Position numbers and translations under genes: made by a program
The notes under the pieces: model-generated
What the model was told of the DNA's origin: nothing
Databases searched by the model: none
Seen by the model: the letters and a program-made list of their open reading frames with translations, nothing else
Shown here: one piece after another, positions 50,678 to 59,043 of the stretch
Layout of the letters: each line of letters begins with the position of its first letter
Position numbering within the stretch: position 1 is the stretch's first letter
Assembly: GCF_004353825.1 (NCBI RefSeq)
Contig: NZ_SMNA01000003.1
Coordinates: forward strand, 479,125 to 543,124
Reading direction: 5' to 3'
Length of the DNA stretch: 64,000 nt
From: Occultella glacieicola
GTDB lineage: Bacteria; Actinomycetota; Actinomycetes; Actinomycetales; Beutenbergiaceae

Positions 50678-52482
50678 TGCGGTTCGATCTCTCCGGTCAG
50701 GCCGGCCAGGGCAGCCTGCTCGGCGAAGTCCGCCTCGGCAGCGACGACCTCGTCGAACGTGCCGTGGGCCACGAGTTCCCCGTCCCGCATGAAACAGACC
50801 ACGTCGCTGTGCCGGATCGTCGCGAGCCGGTGTGCGACCACCACCATCGTGACGTCACCGCGCAGCTCCCGGATCGCCGAGGTGACCGCCGCCTCCGTGG
50901 AGGTGTCCAGGGCGCTGGTCGCCTCGTCCATGATCAGCACGAGCGGGTCGTTGTACAGGGCGCGGGCGATTCCGATCCGCTGCCGCTGACCGCCGGACAG
51001 GCTCAGGCCCCGTTCGCCGATCCGGGCGTGGATCCCGTCCTCGCGGGCCTCGACCACGTCGAGGATCTGCGCGCGAGCGAGGGCGCGGCGCACCCGGTCC
51101 TCGTCAACCTGTTCCGGGATCCAGGTCAGTGCGACGTTCTGCGCGACGGTCGAGTCGAACAGGGAGACCTCCTGCGGCACGTACCCGACCCGGGAACGCC
51201 AGTCGTCGAGGACGGTACCCATCGGGGTGGTCCCGACCAGGATCCGACCGGCACTTGGCTCGAGCAGCCCGAGCATCAGGTCCACCAACGTCGACTTCCC
51301 CGAGCCGGAGGCGCCGACGAGGGCCAGCGAGTGCCCGAACGGCAGGGTCATGCTCACCTCGCGTACGGCCTCGGTGGAGCCACTCGGGTAGGTGAAGCTC
51401 ACGTCCTCGAGCGTGAGCCGGTCCGCCTCGGCGGGAATCGGTGCCGTGGTGCCCTCCGCTGGTCTGGCTTCGCGGCGCTGGTCACCCTTGCGGATCTCGT
51501 CGAGCACTTGCTGAGCGAACGGCATCGACGCCCCGGTCTGCGCCATGATCGACTGGAACCTGGTTAGCGATGGCACGATCCGGAACCCGGCCACCCCGAA
51601 CAGCGCGACTGCGCCGAGCGCCCCGGTGACACCGTCCTGCAGGTATCCCACGCCTGCCCCGATCGCCAGCCCCCCGATGAGGCCGGCCTCGAGGACGTAC
51701 CGGGGCACCACACCGAGGAAGGACATGTTCGCCCGGGCGTGGGAGCTCTTCAGGCGCACCTGACGAACGACGCCAGCAACCTCGGGCCCCTTTCCACGCA
51801 GCGTGATCTCCTTGAGGGAGTGCACCATCTCGCTGACCAGGCGCACCGAGCGCGTGGAGTAGTTCCTGTTCACCCGCCCGGCCTCCACCGCCTTGCGCAG
51901 CACCCACAAGTACAGGAACGCGCCGATGACCCCGAAGTAGGCGATGGCCACCAGGGCGATCACCGGTTGGGCGACGATGAGAACCACCAGTACCGCCACG
52001 AACGTGAAGATCTCGCCGGAGAGCATGGCTGCCGGGATGAGAACGCCGGAGACGGTCGTCGCCACCCCGACGTCGGTGGACCGGACCAGGTCCGTGGAGT
52101 TGCGACCGAGCCGGTCCGTCCAGGGCGACTCGAAGAAGGCGTTCAGCAACTGGCTGCCGAGGTCCTGTTCGAACCTGGCGAAGCGACGGGTGGCGAAGTA
52201 CTGCAGGGTGACCGCGAAAACGCTCTTCGCGACGATCAGGGCACCGACGATGACGAGCATGTTCCGGAAGTCGGTCGGTTCGCTGAGCGTCCAGCCGAGG
52301 ACCGGGATCGTCAGTTCTGCGCCGGAGATCATCGGGGCCATCGTGATCGCCAGCAGGCCGAGGGCGGCGACGTCGAGGATCGACAGGGCCGCGGAGAGCA
52401 CAGCGAAGGTCACGATGAAACGCGAGCTACCGCCGGGCAGCACGGCAAGCAGGTCACGAACGATGCGCCACAGGGCGGCCAT
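50674..52482 (-). CDS. ABC exporter, fused permease-ATPase (MsbA/PglK-like, 602 aa)
   Basis: Residues 1-~330 hold six helices (FIVTFAVLSAALSILDVAALGLLA, LVIVGALIVAKSVFAVTLQYF, FTFVAVLVVLIVAQPVIALVAIAYFGVIGAFL among them). The nucleotide domain follows: Walker A GASGSGKST at 390-398, Q-loop VPQEVS, LSGGQ at 495-499, Walker B LIMDE at ~516-520 and H551. The permease resembles PglK-type lipid-linked oligosaccharide flippases more than drug exporters. Coupled to GT4 genes, it would flip an undecaprenyl-linked repeat unit, working beside Wzm/Wzt rather than with it. ATG 52482. Confidence 0.9.
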   Translation of the reverse strand: MAALWRIVRDLLAVLPGGSSRFIVTFAVLSAALSILDVAALGLLAITMAPMISGAELTIPVLGWTLSEPTDFRNMLVIVGALIVAKSVFAVTLQYFATRRFARFEQDLGSQLLNAFFESPWTDRLGRNSTDLVRSTDVGVATTVSGVLIPAAMLSGEIFTFVAVLVVLIVAQPVIALVAIAYFGVIGAFLYLWVLRKAVEAGRVNRNYSTRSVRLVSEMVHSLKEITLRGKGPEVAGVVRQVRLKSSHARANMSFLGVVPRYVLEAGLIGGLAIGAGVGYLQDGVTGALGAVALFGVAGFRIVPSLTRFQSIMAQTGASMPFAQQVLDEIRKGDQRREARPAEGTTAPIPAEADRLTLEDVSFTYPSGSTEAVREVSMTLPFGHSLALVGASGSGKSTLVDLMLGLLEPSAGRILVGTTPMGTVLDDWRSRVGYVPQEVSLFDSTVAQNVALTWIPEQVDEDRVRRALARAQILDVVEAREDGIHARIGERGLSLSGGQRQRIGIARALYNDPLVLIMDEATSALDTSTEAAVTSAIRELRGDVTMVVVAHRLATIRHSDVVCFMRDGELVAHGTFDEVVAAEADFAEQAALAGLTGEIEPQ

Positions 52483-52665
52483 GCCTCACCTGCTCCCGTC
52501 TCCCGAACCGAGCAATGAGCCCGCAATCGAGCCCTCGGAACGCCAGCCTAGAACGCCGCAGCCCCCGAACCGCACCTACGCAGCCCGGCGCGGCTCAAGC
52601 GGGATACGTACGGCCGGCTCGCGGCCGATGGCGTGGGGCCGCCTGAGCACAGGATCCTCGGGCCC

Positions 52666-52671
52666 TAGAGT
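52666..52671 (+). promoter_or_regulatory. -10 element TAGAGT, probable leaderless start for the SGNH gene
   Basis: TAGAGT fits TANNNT and ends six bases before GTG 52678, placing transcription start at the initiation codon. No Shine-Dalgarno is present. It sits in the 194-bp divergent spacer with the ABC exporter; the -35 is poor. Confidence 0.55.
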
Positions 52672-52677
52672 GGCCCC

Positions 52678-53631
52678 GTGACCGTAGCCGTCCGGGAGTC
52701 GATTGCGAATCGCACTCGTGGCATGCTCCGGATGGCGGGCCTGGTCCTGGTCCTGACCCTGGCGGTCATATGCGTTGCCACGAGCCGGACCGTCGCGACC
52801 GGCACCCCGAAGACCGGTCACGTCACCGCCGTCGAGTCCGCGGTCGGTCCTCAGGATGCGCCGAGCGATTTGACGCCGTCGCTCGAGGAGGCCGGCGCTG
52901 ATCAACCGAGCACGTACGCCACGGGGTGCCATCTCGGAGTTCCAGCGTCCGAACCGGTCGGATGCACGAGCGGCTCACCGGCGGCACCGCTCGACGTCGT
53001 CCTGTTCGGGGACTCCCACGCGGCGAACTGGCACCCGGCACTGGAGACTCTCGCCACCCGCGGCGACCTGCACGTCACATCACACACCAAGTCCGGCTGC
53101 CCCGCACATCAGGTGTCCGACGAGTACATGACGGAGCCGTATCCGGAGTGTGCGACCTGGCGCGAGGCGGTTCTCACGCTGATCGCGGCGGACCCGCCCG
53201 ACGTTGTCGTGCTGTCCGGCTTACCTCGCGGCACGGCAGCTCCGGTGCCGCTGTCGGAGTGGACGGCTGGCGTCGCCGCGACGGTCGAGCGGCTCTCGGT
53301 CGTCACCACGGTGCTGGTGGTCGCGGACACGCCGAACTTCCAGGTCGACCCGCCAGCCTGTCTGTCCACTGGTCCGGTCGACGCCACAACCTGTGATCGT
53401 CCGCGATCCGATGCGATCAACGACGAGTACGCCGCGCAGGAACGGGCCGCGGCCATGGCGGCTGGTGGCACGTACGCCGACCTCACGGACCATTTCTGCT
53501 CCGACACCTGCCCGGTCATCCAGGGGAACATCCTCCTGTACCGGGACGACCACCACCTGACCGCAACCTTCAGCGCCTCGATGGCGGATGCCCTGGGCGC
53601 GGTCATCGCCTCCGCCCTCGCAGGACCCTAG
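52678..53631 (+). CDS. Membrane-anchored SGNH hydrolase-like protein (317 aa)
   Basis: One N-terminal helix (about residues 15-36, MLRMAGLVLVLTLAVICVA) is followed by an extracytoplasmic SGNH domain: VVLFGDSHAANWHPALETL (block I, Ser at ~107), TKSGCPAHQ, VVVLSGLPRGTAAP, NFQVDPPACLS and the terminal LYRDDHHLTATFSASMA with the catalytic D-x2-H. It matches the C-terminal domain of the AT3-SGNH enzyme at 20222 but lacks the AT3 membrane part. It may transfer or remove acyl groups from the exported glycan. The stop overlaps the convergent GT4 gene by 4 bp. Confidence 0.85.
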   Translation: MTVAVRESIANRTRGMLRMAGLVLVLTLAVICVATSRTVATGTPKTGHVTAVESAVGPQDAPSDLTPSLEEAGADQPSTYATGCHLGVPASEPVGCTSGSPAAPLDVVLFGDSHAANWHPALETLATRGDLHVTSHTKSGCPAHQVSDEYMTEPYPECATWREAVLTLIAADPPDVVVLSGLPRGTAAPVPLSEWTAGVAATVERLSVVTTVLVVADTPNFQVDPPACLSTGPVDATTCDRPRSDAINDEYAAQERAAAMAAGGTYADLTDHFCSDTCPVIQGNILLYRDDHHLTATFSASMADALGAVIASALAGP

Positions 53632-54767
53632 ATCGAACGGTGGCCGGCGACACTCAGGACGACGTCGACACTCCTGCGCGCGACCGCCTGCAGCGAGCGG
53701 TTCGCTTCGACCCAGGCGGCTAGGCGAGCAGGTTCCTCGGGCATCGGGTCGTGCTCGATTGCCTCGATCATGGTCTTGGCCACGTCGTCGACGTCATAGT
53801 CACAACGCCAGCCCATCGCCTCGCTCTCGATGAGTTCGCCGGCCTCCCCCGGGCCCGCGTAGACCACAGGCGTGCCCGTGCCGAGCGCGGCCAGCACCTT
53901 GGTCGGAAACGCGAAGTCGTAGCCCTGCCCGGGCCGCAAGGAGACGACGGCGGCACGTGCGCCGCGCAACCAGGCGGCTGACTCGTGGGCAGAGGCGAGC
54001 GGATGGAAGTCAACTGATGTTGGCGCGACCGCTGCAGCCAGCTCCTTTAACGACGACCAGGCGCTCCCCTGGCCCAGGAACACCAGGCGCGCGCCGGGAT
54101 GGCGCTCCAGCACGTGCGGCATCGCCCGTACGAAGACGTCGGCGCCCTGCCACTCCGACGCTGTACCGGCATACAGGAGGAAGGGGCCGGTGCCGCGGAT
54201 GTCGCCGTCGGGCGTGAACACCGTGGTGTCCACGCCGTTGCCGACCGTGACCGCGCGGTCGGCGCCGAGCTCACGCACCCGGGCCGTGACGCCGTCGGAC
54301 ACCGAGAGAACGGCGCGGGCGCCCCGGAGCACCCATCGTTCCAGTGCTCGCACGAACCTCACCACGAGCCGCGGCGCGCCGGTGGACTCCGCCGCGTCGG
54401 ACCAGACGTCTGCGGCGTTGTACACGTACGGGATTCGTCGTAGGCCGCAAACGATTCGAACGACTGCGCCGCTGGTCGGCGGCGGCTCGACGACGACCAC
54501 GTCAGGCCGCGGCTGGGACAGCAGCCGTAGCAGCAACGGGGCATCGAAGCTCAGGTACGGCAGGTACCCGCGGACGTACCCGCTTCGGTTCCGCAGCACC
54601 GGCCACCGACGGACACGGACGGTCTGAGGTATCCCGGAGTCCGGCCCGTGCGGGTCGGTCACGGTGAGCACCGTCACCGTAGCCACAGTCGCCAGCTCCC
54701 TGGTGAGCGCCGCCAGCCGGAACGACGCCGCCGAAGCTTCGGGTGCGTAGATCCGGCTGGCGATCAC
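53628..54767 (-). CDS. GT4 glycosyltransferase (379 aa)
   Basis: GT-B fold: VIASRIYAPEASAASFRLAALTREL, VVVVEPPPTSGAVVRI, YVYNAADVWSDAAESTG, AVLSVSDGVTARVREL, FLLYAGTASEWQGADVFVRAMPHVL, LVFLGQGSAWSSLKELAAAV, YDFAFPTKVLAALGTGTPVVYAGPGEAGELIE. The donor-binding E/E of GT4 is represented by the KVLAALGTGTP segment. GTG 54767 lies 10 bases after GAGGAAGAG; TTG 54788, which overlaps the PGRP stop by 4 bp (TTGA), is a possible longer start. It is coupled with the amidase gene upstream. Confidence 0.85.
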   Translation of the reverse strand: MIASRIYAPEASAASFRLAALTRELATVATVTVLTVTDPHGPDSGIPQTVRVRRWPVLRNRSGYVRGYLPYLSFDAPLLLRLLSQPRPDVVVVEPPPTSGAVVRIVCGLRRIPYVYNAADVWSDAAESTGAPRLVVRFVRALERWVLRGARAVLSVSDGVTARVRELGADRAVTVGNGVDTTVFTPDGDIRGTGPFLLYAGTASEWQGADVFVRAMPHVLERHPGARLVFLGQGSAWSSLKELAAAVAPTSVDFHPLASAHESAAWLRGARAAVVSLRPGQGYDFAFPTKVLAALGTGTPVVYAGPGEAGELIESEAMGWRCDYDVDDVAKTMIEAIEHDPMPEEPARLAAWVEANRSLQAVARRSVDVVLSVAGHRSI

Positions 54768-54784
54768 GGCATCCGGTCTCTTCC

Positions 54785-57730
54785 TCAACTCACTACGGCG
54801 CCGCTCGGGACGGTGCCGACCGGGCGCCCGGGCAGGAACCTGCCCAGCCCGTTTCCGGGGTACTCCATGATCTGACCGGAGCCGGTCACGGCGATCAGGT
54901 CCGAGACGCCGTCCGAGGTCTCGTCGTTCACGCCGACCAGCGAGGTGAACGAACCCCATCCCGAGCCGATCTGGGTCGGGCCGACGGCGAGGCCGGCGCC
55001 GGTGCCGTTGAAGAACTGCAGCGTCGTTCCGGCGCGGGCGATCAGATCCGGGGCGCCCGCGCCATCCCACTGACCCACGTTCGCGATCTGATAGATGCTC
55101 GGCGCGTTCCTCATGACCGGAACAGGAGGACGGAAGGATCCGGTGGCCGTCGCCGAGTAGAGGTAGGCCGCGCGATCATCCCAACTGTAGGCAATGATCC
55201 CCGGCAGGCCGTCGCCCCGCCAGTTCCCGGCCCCGACGAGCACTTCGAAACTCTGCCAACCGTTGCCGATCTGGGTACCTGCGGCGAATCGACCGCCACC
55301 GGTCCCCAGGTGCAGCATCAGGGCGCCGTTCCCACGCCGGACGACCAGGTCCGCCCGCCCGTCACCGTTCCAGTCTCCGACCGGTGTCACGTCGATGTCG
55401 CCCTGAGCGAGAGTGATACCGGTCGGGGTGAGCTCGGAGTACCCCGGATCCGCCGCGCCGTAGGTCGCCCGATACAACCGTCCACCGGAGTCCAACCGAT
55501 AGAAGATCCGTCCGCTGGACCGCGCTCCGGCGTCCATGATCATCGTGGTGCCGCCCCAACCGCTGTCCAGGACCCCGCGTGGTCGGACGCTGCCCGACCC
55601 CGTGCCCGGGTAGATCAGGAGGTCACCTGCCAGCGACACCGCGACCAGGTCGGTCCGCCCGTCTCCGGTCAGATCGGAGATCCCAGCCGTGGCGGACACC
55701 CCGTTCCACGACGAGCTCACCGTCACGGTGCCCGTGATCGCACCGCGGCCGTTCGAGGCGTACGCGTAAAGGTGCCCGTTCGAGCCGTGGACACCGAGCA
55801 GGGTCGGTCGACCGCCGATGAACCCGCCGGCCATCGAGATCGTCTCCATCCCGTTCCAGCCGGATCCGATCTGCACGCCGCGATGGAAGTTTCCACGACC
55901 ATCGGATGCGTAGAGCCAGAGCGACCCGTTCGAGTGCCGTGCGACGAGGTCGAGGTGGTCGTCGCCGTTCCAGTCGTCGCCACCGATGAGAAGGTTGAAT
56001 GTGTTCCAGCCCCACCCGACGCGGACGCCGTTCCCGACACTGCCATCGGCCCGCCCCGGGTAGAGCAGCAGGCTGCCGTCGGCGGTTCGCAACATCATGT
56101 CGACGGTGCCGTCACCGTTCCAGTCGCCGGCGATCGTCGTGCGCGACGGGGTCCAGCCATGTCCGATCCGCTCGTCCGTCCACCCGAGCGTCGGTGCTGT
56201 GGACATCAGCGAGACATTGTTACCGTGACGCACGACCAGGTCCGCTCGACCGTCGCCGTTCAGGTCCCGGTCGAGTTCTCGGCCCGCGAACGACCCCTGG
56301 AAGGCCGCGATCCGGTTCTTCAGTTCGTCCAGCCGGGAGTACATGTACTGCCCCGGGCAGGTGGTCTGCTTCGCGTCCCGGTGTCCGACGATCCGGTTCC
56401 AGGTGGTGCCGTTGAACGTGGTGGTGCCGTGCGGCGTGGTGCCGTGGATGGAGAGTTTCCACGCGGCCACTCGGGCGACCATGTCGAACGCGGCGGTGGG
56501 CACCGCGACCGTGTCGTAGTTCCCCATCAGGGAGATGCCGGCCATGTTGCCGTTCAGGCCGGTGGCGTGGGCACCGATGATCGCCTGGTCGAGACCGCCG
56601 TAGCGGCCTTCCCAGGCGCGGCCGAAGCGGTCGACCAGAACGTTGTAGCCGATGTCGCCCCAGTCCCGGCCCCACTCCTCGGCGTGGTAGGAGTAGATGC
56701 CCCGCAAGATCGAGGGCACCTGGCTGGCGGAGTACCCGTTCACACCTGCGGTGTGGTGGATGTCGATGCCGGTGACCCGGCCCACTTCCGGCGCCCAGGT
56801 CCGGATGCTCTCGTCGGCGCCCCACTGGGCGCGCGAGTAGATGGTCGGCCGCGCCGTGGCGGCCGTGGACATGGCGGAGGCCGTCACGGGGGCGGAGTCG
56901 GCGGTGGAGGTGCCGGGGTCGATGACGGAGAGGTTCGCGCCCGTGGGCGCGGTCTCGGCGGTGGTGAGCCGCACCTCGATCTGGGTGGCGTCGACGACGG
57001 CGAGCGGTTCTGTGCCCTGCCGGTCGGTCAGGTCCTCGTCGGCGAGCTGGTTGTCGATCTCCAGCTCCTCCCACTCGGTCCAGCCGTCCACGGTCAGGGT
57101 GCGGACGTCGACAGCGAGGTCGGCCGGGGCACCGGCGTCCCAGGTGACACCGACGACGGCGAGCTCGGGGGTGTCGGCCGCGGCGATCACGACGTTGTCG
57201 GTGGTCTCGGGCGCGTCAGCCGGGGTTTCACCTGCGTCGGCCGGGGTTTCGGCTGCGTCAGCCGGGGTCTCGGGCGCTTCGGTCGGCTCTGCGTCCGGGG
57301 TCCCGGTGCCTTCCGGCGCCGTATTCTCGGGCTCCTGGGCCGTCGCGGCGTCGTCGTCAGCGCCGTCCTCGGCCGGGGTCTGCGACTGGAGCCCGAACGA
57401 GGTGACCTCATCCGCGGCCGTCTCGGCCTGCTCGTCCGACGCGGCTCCATCGCCGGAGTCCCCCGTATCACCGGAAGCCTCCGAACCGCCGGCGGCCGCA
57501 GGCTCGAACGTGACGAGCTCCACCTCGGACTCCACCGGGTGGGCATCGTCGGAGACCTCGGCGGTGATCTCCTCGGCGCTGGGTACCTCACCCGCGTCGG
57601 CGGCCGGCTGGTCGGTCGGCGCGTCGTCGGGTTCGGCCTGGGCCGGCGCGCCGACCAGGAAGGCCAGCACCAGGGAGGCGGAGGCGGTAGCCACGATGGC
57701 GGACGAGGTTCGGCGACGGGCCGGGCGCAT
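54785..57730 (-). CDS. Secreted PGRP/N-acetylmuramoyl-L-alanine amidase with long FG-GAP tail (981 aa)
   Basis: Signal peptide ~1-32 (SASLVLAFLVGAPAQA). Residues ~33-190 are an acidic Ala/Thr/Pro/Glu-rich low-complexity stalk, then a small domain (~195-275) with VGVTWDAGAP. The Amidase_2/PGRP domain (~300-470) has PTIYSRAQWGAD, GIDIHHTAGVNGY (zinc His), IGYNVLVDRFGRAWEGR, ATGLNGNMAGISLMGNY and IVGHRDAKQTTCPGQYMY (zinc His, catalytic H/K). Residues ~485-981 are about ten FG-GAP/VCBS repeats such as GDWNGDGTVDMMLR and GDWNGDGRADLVVR. ATG 57730 has GAGG seven bases upstream. It would cut or bind peptidoglycan at the outer face; the propeller may bind glycan or calcium. Confidence 0.9.
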   Translation of the reverse strand: MRPARRRTSSAIVATASASLVLAFLVGAPAQAEPDDAPTDQPAADAGEVPSAEEITAEVSDDAHPVESEVELVTFEPAAAGGSEASGDTGDSGDGAASDEQAETAADEVTSFGLQSQTPAEDGADDDAATAQEPENTAPEGTGTPDAEPTEAPETPADAAETPADAGETPADAPETTDNVVIAAADTPELAVVGVTWDAGAPADLAVDVRTLTVDGWTEWEELEIDNQLADEDLTDRQGTEPLAVVDATQIEVRLTTAETAPTGANLSVIDPGTSTADSAPVTASAMSTAATARPTIYSRAQWGADESIRTWAPEVGRVTGIDIHHTAGVNGYSASQVPSILRGIYSYHAEEWGRDWGDIGYNVLVDRFGRAWEGRYGGLDQAIIGAHATGLNGNMAGISLMGNYDTVAVPTAAFDMVARVAAWKLSIHGTTPHGTTTFNGTTWNRIVGHRDAKQTTCPGQYMYSRLDELKNRIAAFQGSFAGRELDRDLNGDGRADLVVRHGNNVSLMSTAPTLGWTDERIGHGWTPSRTTIAGDWNGDGTVDMMLRTADGSLLLYPGRADGSVGNGVRVGWGWNTFNLLIGGDDWNGDDHLDLVARHSNGSLWLYASDGRGNFHRGVQIGSGWNGMETISMAGGFIGGRPTLLGVHGSNGHLYAYASNGRGAITGTVTVSSSWNGVSATAGISDLTGDGRTDLVAVSLAGDLLIYPGTGSGSVRPRGVLDSGWGGTTMIMDAGARSSGRIFYRLDSGGRLYRATYGAADPGYSELTPTGITLAQGDIDVTPVGDWNGDGRADLVVRRGNGALMLHLGTGGGRFAAGTQIGNGWQSFEVLVGAGNWRGDGLPGIIAYSWDDRAAYLYSATATGSFRPPVPVMRNAPSIYQIANVGQWDGAGAPDLIARAGTTLQFFNGTGAGLAVGPTQIGSGWGSFTSLVGVNDETSDGVSDLIAVTGSGQIMEYPGNGLGRFLPGRPVGTVPSGAVVS

Positions 57731-57800
57731 GACATACCTCACAGAGACGGCTGGGTTCGGGTACAGAGTGCCAGAAGCGTCCTCGCGGGACCTCCCGCGG

Positions 57801-57834
57801 CGCGCCGGGGGCCGTCCTGGCGGCCCCCGGCGCG
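57801..57834. other. Perfect 13-bp GC hairpin in the divergent spacer ahead of the amidase gene
   Basis: CGCGCCGGGGGCC (57801-57813) pairs with GGCCCCCGGCGCG (57822-57834) around an 8-base loop. It lies ~70 bases upstream of the amidase ATG and ~90 bases before the GT2 ATG, so it is not between convergent genes. It could be a terminator for antisense transcription, a 5' leader structure of the amidase mRNA, or a protein-binding site. Confidence 0.6.
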
Positions 57835-57925
57835 CATTTCCGGTCCCGCCCAACCCGGACGCACCACGGCCTAGGACGTTCGAGTCGTGGGCGACCGGGT
57901 GTCGGACCCCTGCCACAATGTGCCC

Positions 57926-58600
57926 ATGCGCGCGAACGACGACACCTGGCTCGTGGTGCCGTTGTACAACGAGGCCACCGTGATCGGGAACGTCGTCGCC
58001 GGCGCCCTGCCGACGTTCGCCAACATCGTGTGCGTGGACGACGGCTCCAGCGACGCCTCGGCGGTCGCCGCCCGGGACGCGGGCGCCCTGGTCATCCACC
58101 ACGCCACGAACCTCGGTCAGGGCGCCGCCCTGCAGACCGGCATCTCCTACGTGGTCACCCAGACCGACGCCGAGTACCTGGTCACCTTCGACGCCGACGG
58201 GCAACACCAGGTCGACGACGCCGCGGCGATGGTGGCCCTGGCGCGCGAGAAGGACCTCGCGATCGTGTTCGGCTCGCGGTTCCTCGACGACCGCACGAAG
58301 GCGGGCTGGCTGAAGAAGGCCATCCTGAAGACGGCGGTCTGGGTCACGAACCAGAGCACCGGGCTGCGTCTGACCGACGCCCACAACGGCCTGCGCGTGA
58401 TCCGCCGGGACGCGGCCGCACGGGTGGACCTGGTCCAGAACCGGATGGCGCACGCCAGTGAGATCGTGCTGCAACTGGGCCGCACGAAACTGCCCTGGCG
58501 TGAGTACCCCGTGCACGTGCTGTACACGGAATACTCCAAGGGCAAGGGTCAGTCGGTGCTGAACTCGGTGAACATCCTCGTCGACCTGGTCTTCAAGTGA
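57926..58600 (+). CDS. Family 2 glycosyltransferase, polyprenol-phosphate-sugar synthase-like (DPM1/ArnC type, 224 aa)
   Basis: Short GT-A without TM helices: WLVVPLYNEATVIGNVV, IVCVDDGSSDASAV, NLGQGAALQTGISYVV, VTFDADGQHQVDDAAAM (DXD, ~92-98), FGSRFLDDRTKAGWLKKAILKT and TDAHNGLRVIRRDAA. It probably charges polyprenyl phosphate with a hexose. ATG 57926 follows CACAATGTGCCC with no ribosome site, so a leaderless mRNA is likely, with CACAAT (57914-57919) as the -10. It is followed by a DUF2304 gene, a common partner for this enzyme, and together they may transfer to an acceptor across the membrane. Confidence 0.9.
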   Translation: MRANDDTWLVVPLYNEATVIGNVVAGALPTFANIVCVDDGSSDASAVAARDAGALVIHHATNLGQGAALQTGISYVVTQTDAEYLVTFDADGQHQVDDAAAMVALAREKDLAIVFGSRFLDDRTKAGWLKKAILKTAVWVTNQSTGLRLTDAHNGLRVIRRDAAARVDLVQNRMAHASEIVLQLGRTKLPWREYPVHVLYTEYSKGKGQSVLNSVNILVDLVFK

Positions 58601-58610
58601 GGAGGCTCCC

Positions 58611-59039
58611 ATGGACAAGATCTGGATCCAGCTGATCCTGCTCGCGGGCGTGGCCGCCGTCGCGGTCACCCTCACGCGGTCGACGGCGGACGCCCGGCAC
58701 CAGGCGGTCCGGCGGGTCCTGCTCGTCGGCTTCGTGCTGGTCGCGGCCTCCGCGATCCTGTACCCCACGTTCCTGAGCCATCTGGCCGCGCTCGTCGGCG
58801 TCGGCCGGGGCACCGACCTGGTGCTGTACGCCCTCGTCATCGCCTTCCTGTCCTATGTGGCGACCATGTACCGGCGGATGAAGATGATGGACCGCCGGAT
58901 CACCGCCCTGACCCGCGAGATCGCCCTCGCCGAGGTGCGGCTGGAACAGGCCGGCTACCCGACCGCCCGGACCTCGGCGTCGCCGAGCGACCCCTCCCCG
59001 GCCGACCACACGACCGGCCCGCCAGAGCGGCGGCCCTGA
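58611..59039 (+). CDS. DUF2304 family membrane protein (142 aa)
   Basis: Three hydrophobic segments (IWIQLILLAGVAAVAVTLT, RRVLLVGFVLVAASAILYP and LVLYALVIAFLSYVATMY) are followed by an amphipathic helix RRMKMMDRRITALTREIALAEVRLEQ, typical of DUF2304. Family members are routinely encoded directly after a polyprenol-phosphate glycosyltransferase, as here (10 bp after its stop), and may help anchor or regulate it. ATG 58611 has AGGAGG a few bases upstream, which makes the start certain. A Pro/Ser/Thr tail ends the protein. Confidence 0.9.
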   Translation: MDKIWIQLILLAGVAAVAVTLTRSTADARHQAVRRVLLVGFVLVAASAILYPTFLSHLAALVGVGRGTDLVLYALVIAFLSYVATMYRRMKMMDRRITALTREIALAEVRLEQAGYPTARTSASPSDPSPADHTTGPPERRP

Positions 59040-59043
59040 CCAC

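Noticed and set aside
54743..57874. Plus-strand open frame of about 1040 codons antisense to the PGRP amidase
   Set aside because: It is the mirror of a repeat-rich, high-GC gene; the codon composition is random (Arg/Gly/Pro rich with no domain), while the minus strand encodes clear PGRP and FG-GAP motifs.
57731..58840. Extension of the amidase upstream through the divergent GT2
   Set aside because: A signal peptide begins at ATG 57730 with a good ribosome site; the extension overlaps the GT2 and DUF2304 genes on the other strand.
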